DNA from: Pseudonocardia nigra
GTDB lineage: Bacteria > Actinomycetota > Actinomycetes > Mycobacteriales > Pseudonocardiaceae
Length of the DNA stretch: 33,119 nucleotides
NCBI RefSeq assembly: GCF_019396355.1
Contig: NZ_JAHKRK010000064.1
Coordinates: 1-33,119, forward strand
Reading direction: 5' to 3'
In this document: piece after piece, positions 15,136 through 22,988 of the stretch
Layout of the letters: each line of letters begins with the position of its first letter
Numbering within the stretch: the first letter of the stretch is position 1
The notes under the pieces: model-generated
The model's database searches: none
What the model was told of the DNA's origin: nothing
What the model saw: the letters and a program-made list of their open reading frames with translations, nothing else
Program-made: the position numbers and the translations under genes

Positions 15136-17690
15136 CCGGCCTGCCGCGGATCGGCGTGGAGGAGGAGTTCCACGTCGTCGACCTGGAGACCCGCTGCTCG
15201 GCCCCGCAGGTCGACGCGCTGCTCGAGCGGCTCGACGGGCCCGAGTTCGTCCCGGAGCTGCAGCGCTCTGCGGTGGAGACCAACAGCCCCGTGTGTACCG
15301 GCCTGGACGAGCTGCGCGAGCACCTCCGCAGGCTGAGGGCCCGGCTGGAGGGGGCCGCGGAGCCGCTCGGGCTGGGCGTGGTCGCGGCGGGCACCGTGCC
15401 GCTCGCCGATCTCTGCAGCGACGCGATCTCCGCGGGCGCCCGCTACGAGAAGATGCAGCACGAGTACCAGTTGCTGGTGCGCGAGCAGCACATCTGCGGC
15501 GACCAGGTGCACGTCGAGGTGCCCGACCGGGACGTGGCCGTGCAGGTGGTCCGCCGAGTCGCCCCCTACCTGCCGATCCTGCTGGCCATCTCGGCCAGCT
15601 CGCCGTACTGGCGCGGCAACGACTCCGGCTACGCCAGCTTCCGGTCGATGGTCTGGTCGCGCTGGCCCACCGCGGGCCCGCCTGCCTCGGTGGAGACGGC
15701 CGCGGACTACGACGCGATGGTCGCCGACCTCATCGCCTCCGGCACGATCAGCGACCCGGGGATGGTCTACTTCGACATCCGGCCGAGCGCCCATCTGCCC
15801 ACCGTCGAGCTGCGGGTGTGCGACGCCTGCCCGCACGTGGACGACGTCGTGTTCGTCGCCGGGCTGTTCCGCGCGCTGGTGACGAAGGCCAGGGTCGACC
15901 TCGACGCCGGGTTGCCGCTGCCGGGCTACCGCAACGAGCTGGTGCGGGCCGCGAGCTGGCGCGCGGCCCGCTCGGGGCTGGAAGGCGACCTCGTCGACCT
16001 CATCGGGCCCGCGCTGGTGTCGCCGCCGCTGCTCGTCGGCCAGCTCATGGGGCAGCTGCGCCCGCAGTTGGAGGAGCACGGCGACTGGGAGCAGGTGCTC
16101 GAGCTGTCGCAGGCCGCGCTCGCCCGGGGCAGCTCGGCGGCGCAGCAGCGCCGGGCGTTCGGCCGCCGCGGCGAGCTGACCGACGTGGTCGACGCCCTGC
16201 TCGCGCACACCCAGGGCCGGGCCCCGCGGCACGAGCCGGCCGCGACCGTGCCGGCCACGCCGGACCTGCTCGTCGGCTACCACGGCGGCGATCCGGAGAA
16301 CGCCGCGGTCGACGAGGCCGTCAGCGGGGGCGGTACCGTGCTCCCGCAGTACGGCTGGATGTTCCGGGCACTCGACCGGCTCGGCGCGCGCGGGATGGTG
16401 GCGGCCGAGTCGGCGCTGCACACCGAGCAGCGAGCCCGCGGGGTGACGTTCCGGGTGGGCGACGGGGAGGACGACCGGCTGTTCCCCCTCGACCTGGTGC
16501 CGCGCATCGTCACCGCCGAGGACTGGGCCGGGCTCAGCGCCGGGCTGGTGCAGCGGGTGCGGGCGCTCGAGGCGTTCCTGCGGGACGTGTACGGCGAGCG
16601 CGCCATCGTCGCCGACGGGGTGGTCCCGGCCCGGGTCGTCGACGACGCCCCCGCGCGCAACCCCGCGGGCGAGCGCCTCGCACCGGACGCCGTGCGCATC
16701 GCGGTGGCCGGCATCGACCTCGTGCGCCACCGCGCCGACCGCTGGCTGGTGCTGGAGGACAACCTGCGCGTGCCGTCCGGGATCGGGTACGCGCTGATGA
16801 GCAGGCGCCTGATCCGCAGCGTCATGCCCGATCTCGAACCGCCCACCGGCGTCGTCGGGCTGGAGCGCGTGCCCGGGCAGCTGCGCGCAGCGCTGCTCTC
16901 GGCCGTGGCGGACGACGGCGAGGTGGCGGTGCTGTCGGCCGGGCCTGCCGACTCGGCGTTCTTCGAGCACCGGCTGCTCGCAGAGCGGATGGGTGTGCCC
17001 CTGGTGACCCCGGCCGACCTGCGCGTGACGGCGGACGGCGTGCAGGTGGCGGACTCCGGCGGCCGGCTGTCGGCGCTCTACCGGCGCATCGACGAGGAGG
17101 TGCTGCGCGACGCGGTGGACGCCGACGGCCGCACGCTCGGCCCCGGGCTCGCCGACGCGGCGGCCGCGGGCACCGTGGCGCTGCTCAACGCGCTGGGCAA
17201 CGGGGTGGCCGACGACAAGCTCGTCTACGCCTACGTCGCGCAGATGATCCGCTACTACCTGGGCGAGAAGGTGCTGCTCGACAACGTTCCGACCTACCCG
17301 TGCGTGGACCCGGAGCGCTGCGCCGAGGTGCTCGACCGCCTCGACCAGCTCGTGCTCAAGCCGGTGGACGGGTTCGGCGGGCGCGGCATCGTGATCGGGC
17401 CGCAGGCGAGCCGGGCCGAGCTCGCCGAGCTGGCCGATGCCGTGCGCGCGGACCCGGCGCGGTGGGTGGCCCAGGACCCGGTGATGCTGTCGACCCACCC
17501 GACGTTCTCGGGGCGCAGGCTCGAACGGCGCGCGGTGGACCTGCGGGCGTTCGTGCTGCAGTCCCGCACGGCCGACGGGGCCGCCGTGGAGGTGCCGCCC
17601 GCCGCACTCACCAGGGTGGCCCCGGCCGGGAGCATGATCGTGAACTCGTCGCAGGGCGGCGGGGCGAAGGACACGTGGGTACTGCGATGA
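15132..17690 (+). CDS. GCS2-type carboxylate-amine ligase fused to circularly permuted ATP-grasp
   Basis: An 852-residue two-domain ligase. Residues 1 to ~362 form a YbdK/GCS2 glutamate-cysteine-ligase-like domain, with GVEEEFHVVD, ICGDQVHVEV, SSPYWRGNDSGYASF...WSRWPTAGPP and DIRPSAHLPTVELRVCDACP. A Pro/Ala-rich linker (363-378) joins a circularly permuted type-2 ATP-grasp domain (379-852). There the ATP and Mg sites appear as VLEDNLRVPSGIGYAL, DDKLVYAYVAQMIRYYLGEKVLL, LVLKPVDGFGGRGIVIGP and the C-terminal SSQGGGAKDTWVLR. Both halves keep their hallmark residues, so two ATP-dependent amide-bond-forming steps are plausible. Family members often neighbour alpha-E (DUF403) and transglutaminase-like genes; those are absent here. 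It overlaps the TenA gene by 4 bases. The peptide made, if any, is unknown. Confidence 0.92.
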   Translation: MTGLPRIGVEEEFHVVDLETRCSAPQVDALLERLDGPEFVPELQRSAVETNSPVCTGLDELREHLRRLRARLEGAAEPLGLGVVAAGTVPLADLCSDAISAGARYEKMQHEYQLLVREQHICGDQVHVEVPDRDVAVQVVRRVAPYLPILLAISASSPYWRGNDSGYASFRSMVWSRWPTAGPPASVETAADYDAMVADLIASGTISDPGMVYFDIRPSAHLPTVELRVCDACPHVDDVVFVAGLFRALVTKARVDLDAGLPLPGYRNELVRAASWRAARSGLEGDLVDLIGPALVSPPLLVGQLMGQLRPQLEEHGDWEQVLELSQAALARGSSAAQQRRAFGRRGELTDVVDALLAHTQGRAPRHEPAATVPATPDLLVGYHGGDPENAAVDEAVSGGGTVLPQYGWMFRALDRLGARGMVAAESALHTEQRARGVTFRVGDGEDDRLFPLDLVPRIVTAEDWAGLSAGLVQRVRALEAFLRDVYGERAIVADGVVPARVVDDAPARNPAGERLAPDAVRIAVAGIDLVRHRADRWLVLEDNLRVPSGIGYALMSRRLIRSVMPDLEPPTGVVGLERVPGQLRAALLSAVADDGEVAVLSAGPADSAFFEHRLLAERMGVPLVTPADLRVTADGVQVADSGGRLSALYRRIDEEVLRDAVDADGRTLGPGLADAAAAGTVALLNALGNGVADDKLVYAYVAQMIRYYLGEKVLLDNVPTYPCVDPERCAEVLDRLDQLVLKPVDGFGGRGIVIGPQASRAELAELADAVRADPARWVAQDPVMLSTHPTFSGRRLERRAVDLRAFVLQSRTADGAAVEVPPAALTRVAPAGSMIVNSSQGGGAKDTWVLR

Positions 17691-17694
17691 GGTG

Positions 17695-17724
17695 CTTGGC
17701 CAAGGGGACTTGGTCAGGTAGCCT
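17695..17724 (+). promoter_or_regulatory. promoter and operator of the phd-vapC pair
   Basis: TTGGCC (17696-17701) and TAGCCT (17719-17724) are spaced 17 bp, and the ATG follows 6 nt later. The perfect palindrome CTTGGCCAAG (17695-17704) covers the -35, and a related CTTGGTCAGG (17710-17719) lies 15 bp further on, touching the -10. This fits autorepression by the antitoxin. Confidence 0.6.
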
Positions 17725-17730
17725 AGCCGC

Positions 17731-17955
17731 ATGACGGTCCAGGTGAACGTGCAGGAGGCGAAGACACGGCTCTCGCAGATCCTGGCGCAGGCCGAGGGCG
17801 GCGAGGACGTGATCATCGCCCGGGACGGCACACCGGTCGTCCGGCTCGTTCCGGTCGGGCCACCGCCGCCGCGGCCGGTCGGATTCGTGACGGGGTCGGT
17901 ACCCGACTCCTTCTTCGATCCGCTGCCGGACGACGAGCTGGAGCTGTGGAGTTGA
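17731..17955 (+). CDS. Phd/YefM family antitoxin
   Basis: A 74-residue antitoxin. The N-terminal half (VQVNVQEAKTRLSQILAQAEGGEDVIIARDGTPVVRLVPV) is the Phd/YefM DNA-binding fold, and the Pro-rich then acidic C-terminal tail (SFFDPLPDDELELW) is the typical toxin-wrapping segment. It starts at ATG 17731 directly behind a promoter with an operator-like repeat. The VapC-like toxin gene overlaps its end by 10 bases in another frame, the usual antitoxin-first layout. It should neutralise the toxin and repress the operon. Confidence 0.92.
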   Translation: MTVQVNVQEAKTRLSQILAQAEGGEDVIIARDGTPVVRLVPVGPPPPRPVGFVTGSVPDSFFDPLPDDELELWS

Positions 17956-18347
17956 CCTCACGGCTCCTACTCGATACTCATGCGCTGCTCTGGACGCTGC
18001 TCGACCCGGACCGGATTCCTGCTCGCACACTCGATCGCATCCGCGCGGCGGACACCGATGTGCTCGTGTCCGCCGCCAGCGCCTGGGAGATCGGTACGAA
18101 GTACCGCCTCGGGAAGCTCGGCGAGGCCCACGCACTGGTCTACGGCTACGGCGATCACCTCCGACGCCTGCGCGCCACGGAACTCCCGATCAGCTCTCGG
18201 CACGCGCTGGCTGCCGGCATGCTGACTTGGGAGCACCGCGACCCGTTCGATCGGGTGATCGCGGCACAATGCATGATCGAGTCGCTTCCCCTCGTCACGA
18301 CCGACCGGGCGTTGGCTGCATTCCCCGGCGTGCAGGTGGTCTGGTAG
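17946..18347 (+). CDS. vapC: VapC-type PIN-domain ribonuclease toxin
   Basis: A 133-residue PIN-domain protein. The acidic metal-binding residues are visible: Asp10 in LLLDTHALLW, Glu48 in SAASAWEIGTK, Asp99/Asp102 in HRDPFDRVIAAQ, and Asp120 in LVTTDRALA. VapC toxins cleave specific RNAs, often tRNA, when freed from antitoxin. The start is GTG 17946, overlapping the antitoxin gene by 10 bases; TTG 17952 is an alternative. Codon use in this pair looks less GC-extreme than its neighbours, which fits a horizontally mobile module. The active site is complete, so it is probably functional. Confidence 0.93.
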   Translation: MELTSRLLLDTHALLWTLLDPDRIPARTLDRIRAADTDVLVSAASAWEIGTKYRLGKLGEAHALVYGYGDHLRRLRATELPISSRHALAAGMLTWEHRDPFDRVIAAQCMIESLPLVTTDRALAAFPGVQVVW

Positions 18348-18357
18348 TCCTCTGCCC

Positions 18358-19152
18358 TCACGCCCTCTCCGCCAGCGCGGCGATCAGCGGCTCCGGGTCG
18401 GGCGCCTCGCCGGTGCCCTGGAAGATCAGTGCATCGGCGCCGGCGGCGCCGAGCTCCTCCACGGATTTGTCGATCTGCGCTGCGAGCGCGGGCGACGTGG
18501 CGTCGACCTCGACGTAGACCAGGATGCGGAAGGGGTCGGTGCGCTCCGCGGCGGCCCGGCCCTCCTGCACGCTGCGCCGCGCCGCCCGCACGCCGTCGGC
18601 GGTGATGCCGCTGTCGAGGATGACGCCGTCGGCCAGCTCGCCCGCGAGGTGCAGCGTCTTCGGGCCCCTGGCGCCGATCAGCAGCGGCGGCACCTGCTCC
18701 GGCGGCCAGTCCAGCGCCACGCCGTCGAGGTGGACGTAGCGGCCGTCGACGTGGAGCGTCTGCCCGTGCAGCAGGTCGCGGACGGCCGCGGTGTGCTCGC
18801 ACAGCAGCCCCATCGGCGACGCGGCCCGGGCTCCGACCTGCGCCATCCAGTCGAGGACGCCGTGGCCGAGCCCCGGCAGGAACCGCCCGGGGAACATCCG
18901 GGCGAGGGCGGCGATCTCCATCGCGGTGACGGCCGGGTTGCGCAGCGGCACGGGCAGCAGCCCGATCCCGACCCGCAGCCGCCGCGACCACGCGAGCGCC
19001 GCCGCGGAGGTGGTGAGGCCACCCTCGAGGAAGCAGTCCTCCCACAGCCAGAGCTCGGGCACCCCGGCCGAATCGGCGGCCAGCACGATCTCGCGGAGCC
19101 GCTCCGGAGGCGACTGCGGTCGGAACACCACGCCCAGCGTCGGTTCGGTCAT
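18358..19152 (-). CDS. LLM-class flavin-dependent oxidoreductase
   Basis: A 264-residue luciferase-like (LLM) TIM-barrel protein, shorter than the common ~330-residue members. Characteristic segments are LGVVFRPQSPPERLREIVLAADSAGVPELWLWEDCFLEGGLTTSAAALAWSRRLRVGIGLLPVPLRNPAVTAMEIAALARMFPGRFLPGLGHG and PPLLIGARGPKTLHLAGELADGVIL. In actinobacteria such proteins use F420 or FMN; which one cannot be told here. It converges on the toxin gene with a 10-bp gap and is divergent from the amidotransferase gene across 172 bp that includes a large palindrome. The ATG at 19152 fits the family start. Substrate unknown. Confidence 0.9.
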   Translation of the reverse strand: MTEPTLGVVFRPQSPPERLREIVLAADSAGVPELWLWEDCFLEGGLTTSAAALAWSRRLRVGIGLLPVPLRNPAVTAMEIAALARMFPGRFLPGLGHGVLDWMAQVGARAASPMGLLCEHTAAVRDLLHGQTLHVDGRYVHLDGVALDWPPEQVPPLLIGARGPKTLHLAGELADGVILDSGITADGVRAARRSVQEGRAAAERTDPFRILVYVEVDATSPALAAQIDKSVEELGAAGADALIFQGTGEAPDPEPLIAALAERA

Positions 19153-19197
19153 GCGGGCAGTCCATCACAGCCCACCGACAGGGTGAGGCTGCGAAGC

Positions 19198-19245
19198 GTC
19201 AGGAAAGCCACGTTCCTGACGTTTCAGGAACGTGGCTTTCCTGAC
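19198..19245. repeat. perfect palindrome, 22-bp arms, AAAGCCAC-core family (copy 1)
   Basis: Arms 19198-19219 and 19224-19245 are exact reverse complements around a 4-nt CGTT loop. Each arm is itself an inverted repeat, TCAGGAA-N7-TTCCTGA, so the DNA or RNA could form one long hairpin or two short ones. The arms contain AAAGCCAC / GTGGCTTT, shared with the palindrome at 27377-27431. It lies between divergent genes, so it is not simply a terminator. Confidence 0.85.
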
Positions 19246-19324
19246 ACCTGCTCCTCGGCTTGCGCCGGGCCGCCACCGCGTCGTCCACTCGTCGGTCAGG
19301 ACACCAACCGGCCGGAGGGCGTTC

Positions 19325-21106
19325 ATGTGCGGTATCGCGGGAGAGATCCGGTGGGACGGCGCCGGCCCGGATGTGGCGGCCGTCGCGCGCGTCGCGGGCG
19401 TGATGCGCAACCGTGGCCCGGACGGCTCCGGACTGTACGCGTCGGGGGCGATCGCGCTCGGGCACCGCCGCTTGAAGATCATCGCCCTGTCGGAGCGCGG
19501 CGGGCAGCCGATGGTGGACGCGGAGCTCGGGCTCGCCGCGGTGTTCAACGGCTGCATCTACAACTACCGGGAGCTGCGCGGCGAGCTGGAGGCCGCCGGC
19601 TACCGGTTCTTCTCCACCTCGGACACGGAGGTGCTGCTCAAGGCGTTCCACCGCTGGGGCCCGCGCTGCGTCGACCACTTCTTCGGCATGTTCGCCTTCG
19701 GCGTGGCCGAGCGCGACAGCGGCGTGCTCACGCTCGGCCGGGACCGGCTCGGGATCAAGCCGCTCTACCTCGCCGAGGCTGCGGGCAGGTTGCGGTTCGC
19801 GTCGTCGCTGCCCGCCCTGCTCGCGGGCGGTGAGGTGGACACGTCGATCGACCCGGTGGCCCTGCACCACTACCTGACGTTCCACTCGGTCGTCCCCGCG
19901 CCGCGCACGATCCTGGCCGGGGTCCGCAAGCTCCCGCCCGCGACCGTCCGGACGGTCCGCCCCGACGGCACGTCCACCGACCGCGTCTACTGGCGCCCTC
20001 CGCACACCCGCAGCCCCGAGCACGCCGGGATGTCCGCCCGGGACTGGGCCGACGCGGTGCTCGTGGCGCTGCGCCGGGGGGTGCAGCGGCGGATGGTGGC
20101 CGACGTCCCGGTGGGCGTGCTGCTGTCCGGCGGGCTCGACTCCTCGCTGGTCGTCGCCCTGCTCGCCGACGAGGGGCAGACCGGCCTGCAGACGTTCAGC
20201 GTCGGGTTCCACGCCACGGGCGGCGAGTCCGGCGACGAGTTCGCGTACTCCGACCTCGTCGCGGAGCACTTCGGCACCGACCACCACCAGATCCTCGTCG
20301 ACCCCGCCCGCATGCTGCCCGCCGTCGACGGGGCGATCGCCGCGATGGCCGAGCCGATGGTCAGCCACGACTGCGTCGCGTTCTACCTGCTGTCCGAGGA
20401 GGTCCGCCGGTCGGTCACGGTGGTGCAGTCCGGGCAGGGTGCCGACGAGGTCCTGGCAGGCTACGACTGGTACCCGCCACTCGCGGACGTGCCGCGCGAG
20501 CGCGCCGTCGCCGCGTACGCCGAGGTGTTCACCGACCGCCCGCACACCGAGCTCGCCGGTATCCTGGAACCCGAGTGGCTGCTCGACCACGACCCCAGCC
20601 GCGCGTTCATCGCCGAGCACTTCGCCGCGCCCGGGGCCGAGGAGACACTCGACGCCGCGCTCCGCCTGGACTCCACGGTCATGCTCGTGGACGACCCGGT
20701 GAAGCGCGTCGACAACATGACGATGGCGTGGGGCCTCGAGGCCCGGGTGCCGTTCCTCGACCACGAGCTGGTGGAGCTCGCCGCCGCCTGCCCGCCGGAG
20801 CTCAAGCTCGCGCACGGCGGGAAGGGCGTGCTCAAGGACGCGGCGCGCGGCGTGGTCCCGGACGAGATCATCGACCGGCCGAAGGGTTACTTCCCGGTAC
20901 CGGCCATCCGCCACCTGGAGGGCCCGTTCCTGGAGCGGGTGCGCGCCGCCGTCACCGATCCGGTGGCGAAGGCCAGGGGGCTGGTGCGTCGCGACTGGCT
21001 GGATGCGATGCTCGCCGACCCGAACACGCAGCGCACCACCCTCGGCTCGAACGCCCTGTGGCAGGTGGCGCTGCTGGAGATGTGGTTGCAGGAGAGGGGG
21101 ATCTGA
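19325..21106 (+). CDS. asnO: N-acetylglutaminylglutamine amidotransferase-like asparagine synthase
   Basis: A 593-residue class II glutamine amidotransferase. Cys2 is the N-terminal nucleophile (MCGIAGEIRW), followed by the glutaminase signatures RNRGPDGSG and FNGCIYNYREL. The synthetase half has the PP-loop SGGLDSS (268-274) and the late motif GLEARVPFLDHELVELAA. The sequence resembles the 'trio' amidotransferase that makes the terminal amide of the osmolyte N-acetylglutaminylglutamine amide, more than ordinary asparagine synthetase. That family call is from memory of motifs. The start ATG 19325 has GGAGGG 5 nt upstream and puts the required Cys at position 2. The S9 peptidase gene starts 1 base after the stop. 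The usual partner, a GNAT/ATP-grasp ligase, is not in the window. Confidence 0.87.
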   Translation: MCGIAGEIRWDGAGPDVAAVARVAGVMRNRGPDGSGLYASGAIALGHRRLKIIALSERGGQPMVDAELGLAAVFNGCIYNYRELRGELEAAGYRFFSTSDTEVLLKAFHRWGPRCVDHFFGMFAFGVAERDSGVLTLGRDRLGIKPLYLAEAAGRLRFASSLPALLAGGEVDTSIDPVALHHYLTFHSVVPAPRTILAGVRKLPPATVRTVRPDGTSTDRVYWRPPHTRSPEHAGMSARDWADAVLVALRRGVQRRMVADVPVGVLLSGGLDSSLVVALLADEGQTGLQTFSVGFHATGGESGDEFAYSDLVAEHFGTDHHQILVDPARMLPAVDGAIAAMAEPMVSHDCVAFYLLSEEVRRSVTVVQSGQGADEVLAGYDWYPPLADVPRERAVAAYAEVFTDRPHTELAGILEPEWLLDHDPSRAFIAEHFAAPGAEETLDAALRLDSTVMLVDDPVKRVDNMTMAWGLEARVPFLDHELVELAAACPPELKLAHGGKGVLKDAARGVVPDEIIDRPKGYFPVPAIRHLEGPFLERVRAAVTDPVAKARGLVRRDWLDAMLADPNTQRTTLGSNALWQVALLEMWLQERGI

Positions 21107-21107
21107 C

Positions 21108-22985
21108 GTGAGCGAGCGCGCGAGCGCAGCATCGACGACGCCCGACGCGCTGCGGTGGGCGCCGTACCCGGACGTGCTGTCCGCCCTGCTGTCGACGCCG
21201 CGCTACGCCGACCCCGTCCCCTCCCCCGACGGCACGACGCTGGCGTGGATCTCCGACCGCGACGGCAGGCCACGAGCCTGGCTGGCCCCGCTGCCGACGG
21301 ACGGCGGGCCGGTCGTCGAGCCCGACGGCCCCCTGCCGGTGCCGTCCGACGTGCAGGCGCTGAGCTGGTCGCCCGACGGCAGCAGGCTCGCCTGCCAGGT
21401 GGCACCCGACGGCGGCGAACGCACCCAGGTGCACCTCGTCGACCCGGCCGGCACCCGGGTCACCCGGCTGGCCCCCCGCGCGGCCGCCGTCACCCTCGGG
21501 TCGTGGTCCCCCACGGGACGCCGGCTGGGCGTCACGATCTTCCCGGAGGGGTCGGGCGACGGGCAGGCCTGCCTGCTCGACGTCCGGGACGGGACGTCCA
21601 CGGTGCTCGCGGCCGGACCCGCCGCCCGCGTCTGCGCGGTGAGCAGGGACGGCAGGCGCGCGGTGGTGCGGCTGGGCAGGCGCGGGGCCCGGCGCCTGGA
21701 GCTGGTGGACCTGCACACCGGGCTGCGCACACAGCTGCTGCCCGGCGGCGGTGCCACGGTCGCCGACGCCCGATTCGGCGGCGGCGGGCGGCTGCTGTAC
21801 GTGCACACCGACGCTGGCCGCGAGCGCGTGGCCCTGCTCGCCGTCACCCTGGACGGCAACGGCGCGGTGTCGAACCTGCGTCCGGTTGCCGAGCGCCCCG
21901 ACGACGACCTCGACATCGCGGCGCTCGATCCGGCGGGCGCGCGAGCCGCGCTCGTCTGGAACGTCGACGGGCGGAGCGAGGTGGAGCTGCTCGACCTGCG
22001 CTCCGGCCGGGTGGAACCCGTTGCGCCCGCACCGGGCGACGTCGTCACCGCGGTGGCGTTCACCCGCGACGGGCACGCCCTGCTCGTCGGGTGCGAGGGG
22101 CCCGCGGCTCCCCCGCAGCTCGCCCGCATCGGGCTCGGCGCGCCGGGCGAGGCCGGCCCGCTGCTGCCCGCCGTCCCCCCGGACGGGGGCGACCTCGTCG
22201 AGCCGACGCTGCACGAGTTCCCGGCCGAGGACGGGCTGCGCCTGTCCGGCTGGCTGTTCCGGCCGCGCGCCGCGCTCGGTCCGCTCCCCACGCTGCTGTG
22301 GCTGCACGGCGGGCCGGAGGCGCAGGAGCGGCCGACGTTCCAGCCGCTGTTCCAGGCCCTGCTCGCGGAGGGCGTGGCCGTGTTCGCGCCGAACGTGCGC
22401 GGCTCGGGGGGATACGGGCGCAGCTTCGCCGCCGCCGACGACCACGACCGGCGGTTCGCCGCGATCACCGACGTGCGCGCCGCCGTCGACTTCCTGGTCA
22501 CGGGCGGTCTCGCCGACGCGGAGCGGGTCGGCGTGGCGGGCCGCTCCTACGGGGGCTACCTCACGCTCGCGGCCCTGGCCTGGTTCCCCGACCTGTTCGC
22601 GGTGGGCGTCGACGTGTGCGGGATGGCCGACTTCGCCACGTTCTATGCGGCCACCGAGCCGTGGATCGCCGCCGCGGCCGTCGGGAAGTACGGCGATCCC
22701 GACGCCGACGCCGGCCTGCTGCGCGAGCTCTCCCCGCTGCACCGGGTCGATCGGATCGCGGCGCCCCTGCTCGTGGTGCACGGCGCCCACGACACGAACG
22801 TGCCGCTCGTCGAGGCGGAGCAGATCGTGGCCGCCCTCCGCGACCGCGGCGCCGCGCCCGGCTTCCTGCTGTTCCCCGACGAGGGGCACGAGGTGCACGG
22901 CGTCGCCAACCGGGCCGTGTTCGTCCGCGAGGTGGTGGCGTGGGTGACCGCCCACCTGCTGGGGCTCGCCGAGCGGACGGCCTGA
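21108..22985 (+). CDS. S9 family prolyl-oligopeptidase-type peptidase
   Basis: A 625-residue cytoplasmic serine peptidase. Residues 1 to ~370 form a WD40/beta-propeller-like domain with repeated 'SPDG' turns (PDGTTLAWISDRDG, WSPDGSRLAC, WSPTGRRLG). The C-terminal alpha/beta-hydrolase domain has the catalytic triad Ser480 (GRSYGGY), Asp562 (GAHDTN) and His594 (DEGHEVHG). Members cleave short peptides or acyl-amino acids. GTG 21108 lies one base after the amidotransferase stop, implying translational coupling, so its substrate may be the amidotransferase product, a peptide amide. In the known osmolyte cluster the peptidase is M42-type, so this would be a different recruit. It converges on the kinase gene with a 3-bp gap. 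Confidence 0.93.
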   Translation: MSERASAASTTPDALRWAPYPDVLSALLSTPRYADPVPSPDGTTLAWISDRDGRPRAWLAPLPTDGGPVVEPDGPLPVPSDVQALSWSPDGSRLACQVAPDGGERTQVHLVDPAGTRVTRLAPRAAAVTLGSWSPTGRRLGVTIFPEGSGDGQACLLDVRDGTSTVLAAGPAARVCAVSRDGRRAVVRLGRRGARRLELVDLHTGLRTQLLPGGGATVADARFGGGGRLLYVHTDAGRERVALLAVTLDGNGAVSNLRPVAERPDDDLDIAALDPAGARAALVWNVDGRSEVELLDLRSGRVEPVAPAPGDVVTAVAFTRDGHALLVGCEGPAAPPQLARIGLGAPGEAGPLLPAVPPDGGDLVEPTLHEFPAEDGLRLSGWLFRPRAALGPLPTLLWLHGGPEAQERPTFQPLFQALLAEGVAVFAPNVRGSGGYGRSFAAADDHDRRFAAITDVRAAVDFLVTGGLADAERVGVAGRSYGGYLTLAALAWFPDLFAVGVDVCGMADFATFYAATEPWIAAAAVGKYGDPDADAGLLRELSPLHRVDRIAAPLLVVHGAHDTNVPLVEAEQIVAALRDRGAAPGFLLFPDEGHEVHGVANRAVFVREVVAWVTAHLLGLAERTA

Positions 22986-22988
22986 GCG

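Noticed and set aside
17731..18347. Toxin-antitoxin pair as part of a larger defence island
   Set aside because: Neighbouring genes are metabolic on both sides, and no restriction, CRISPR, Abi or phage genes are present.
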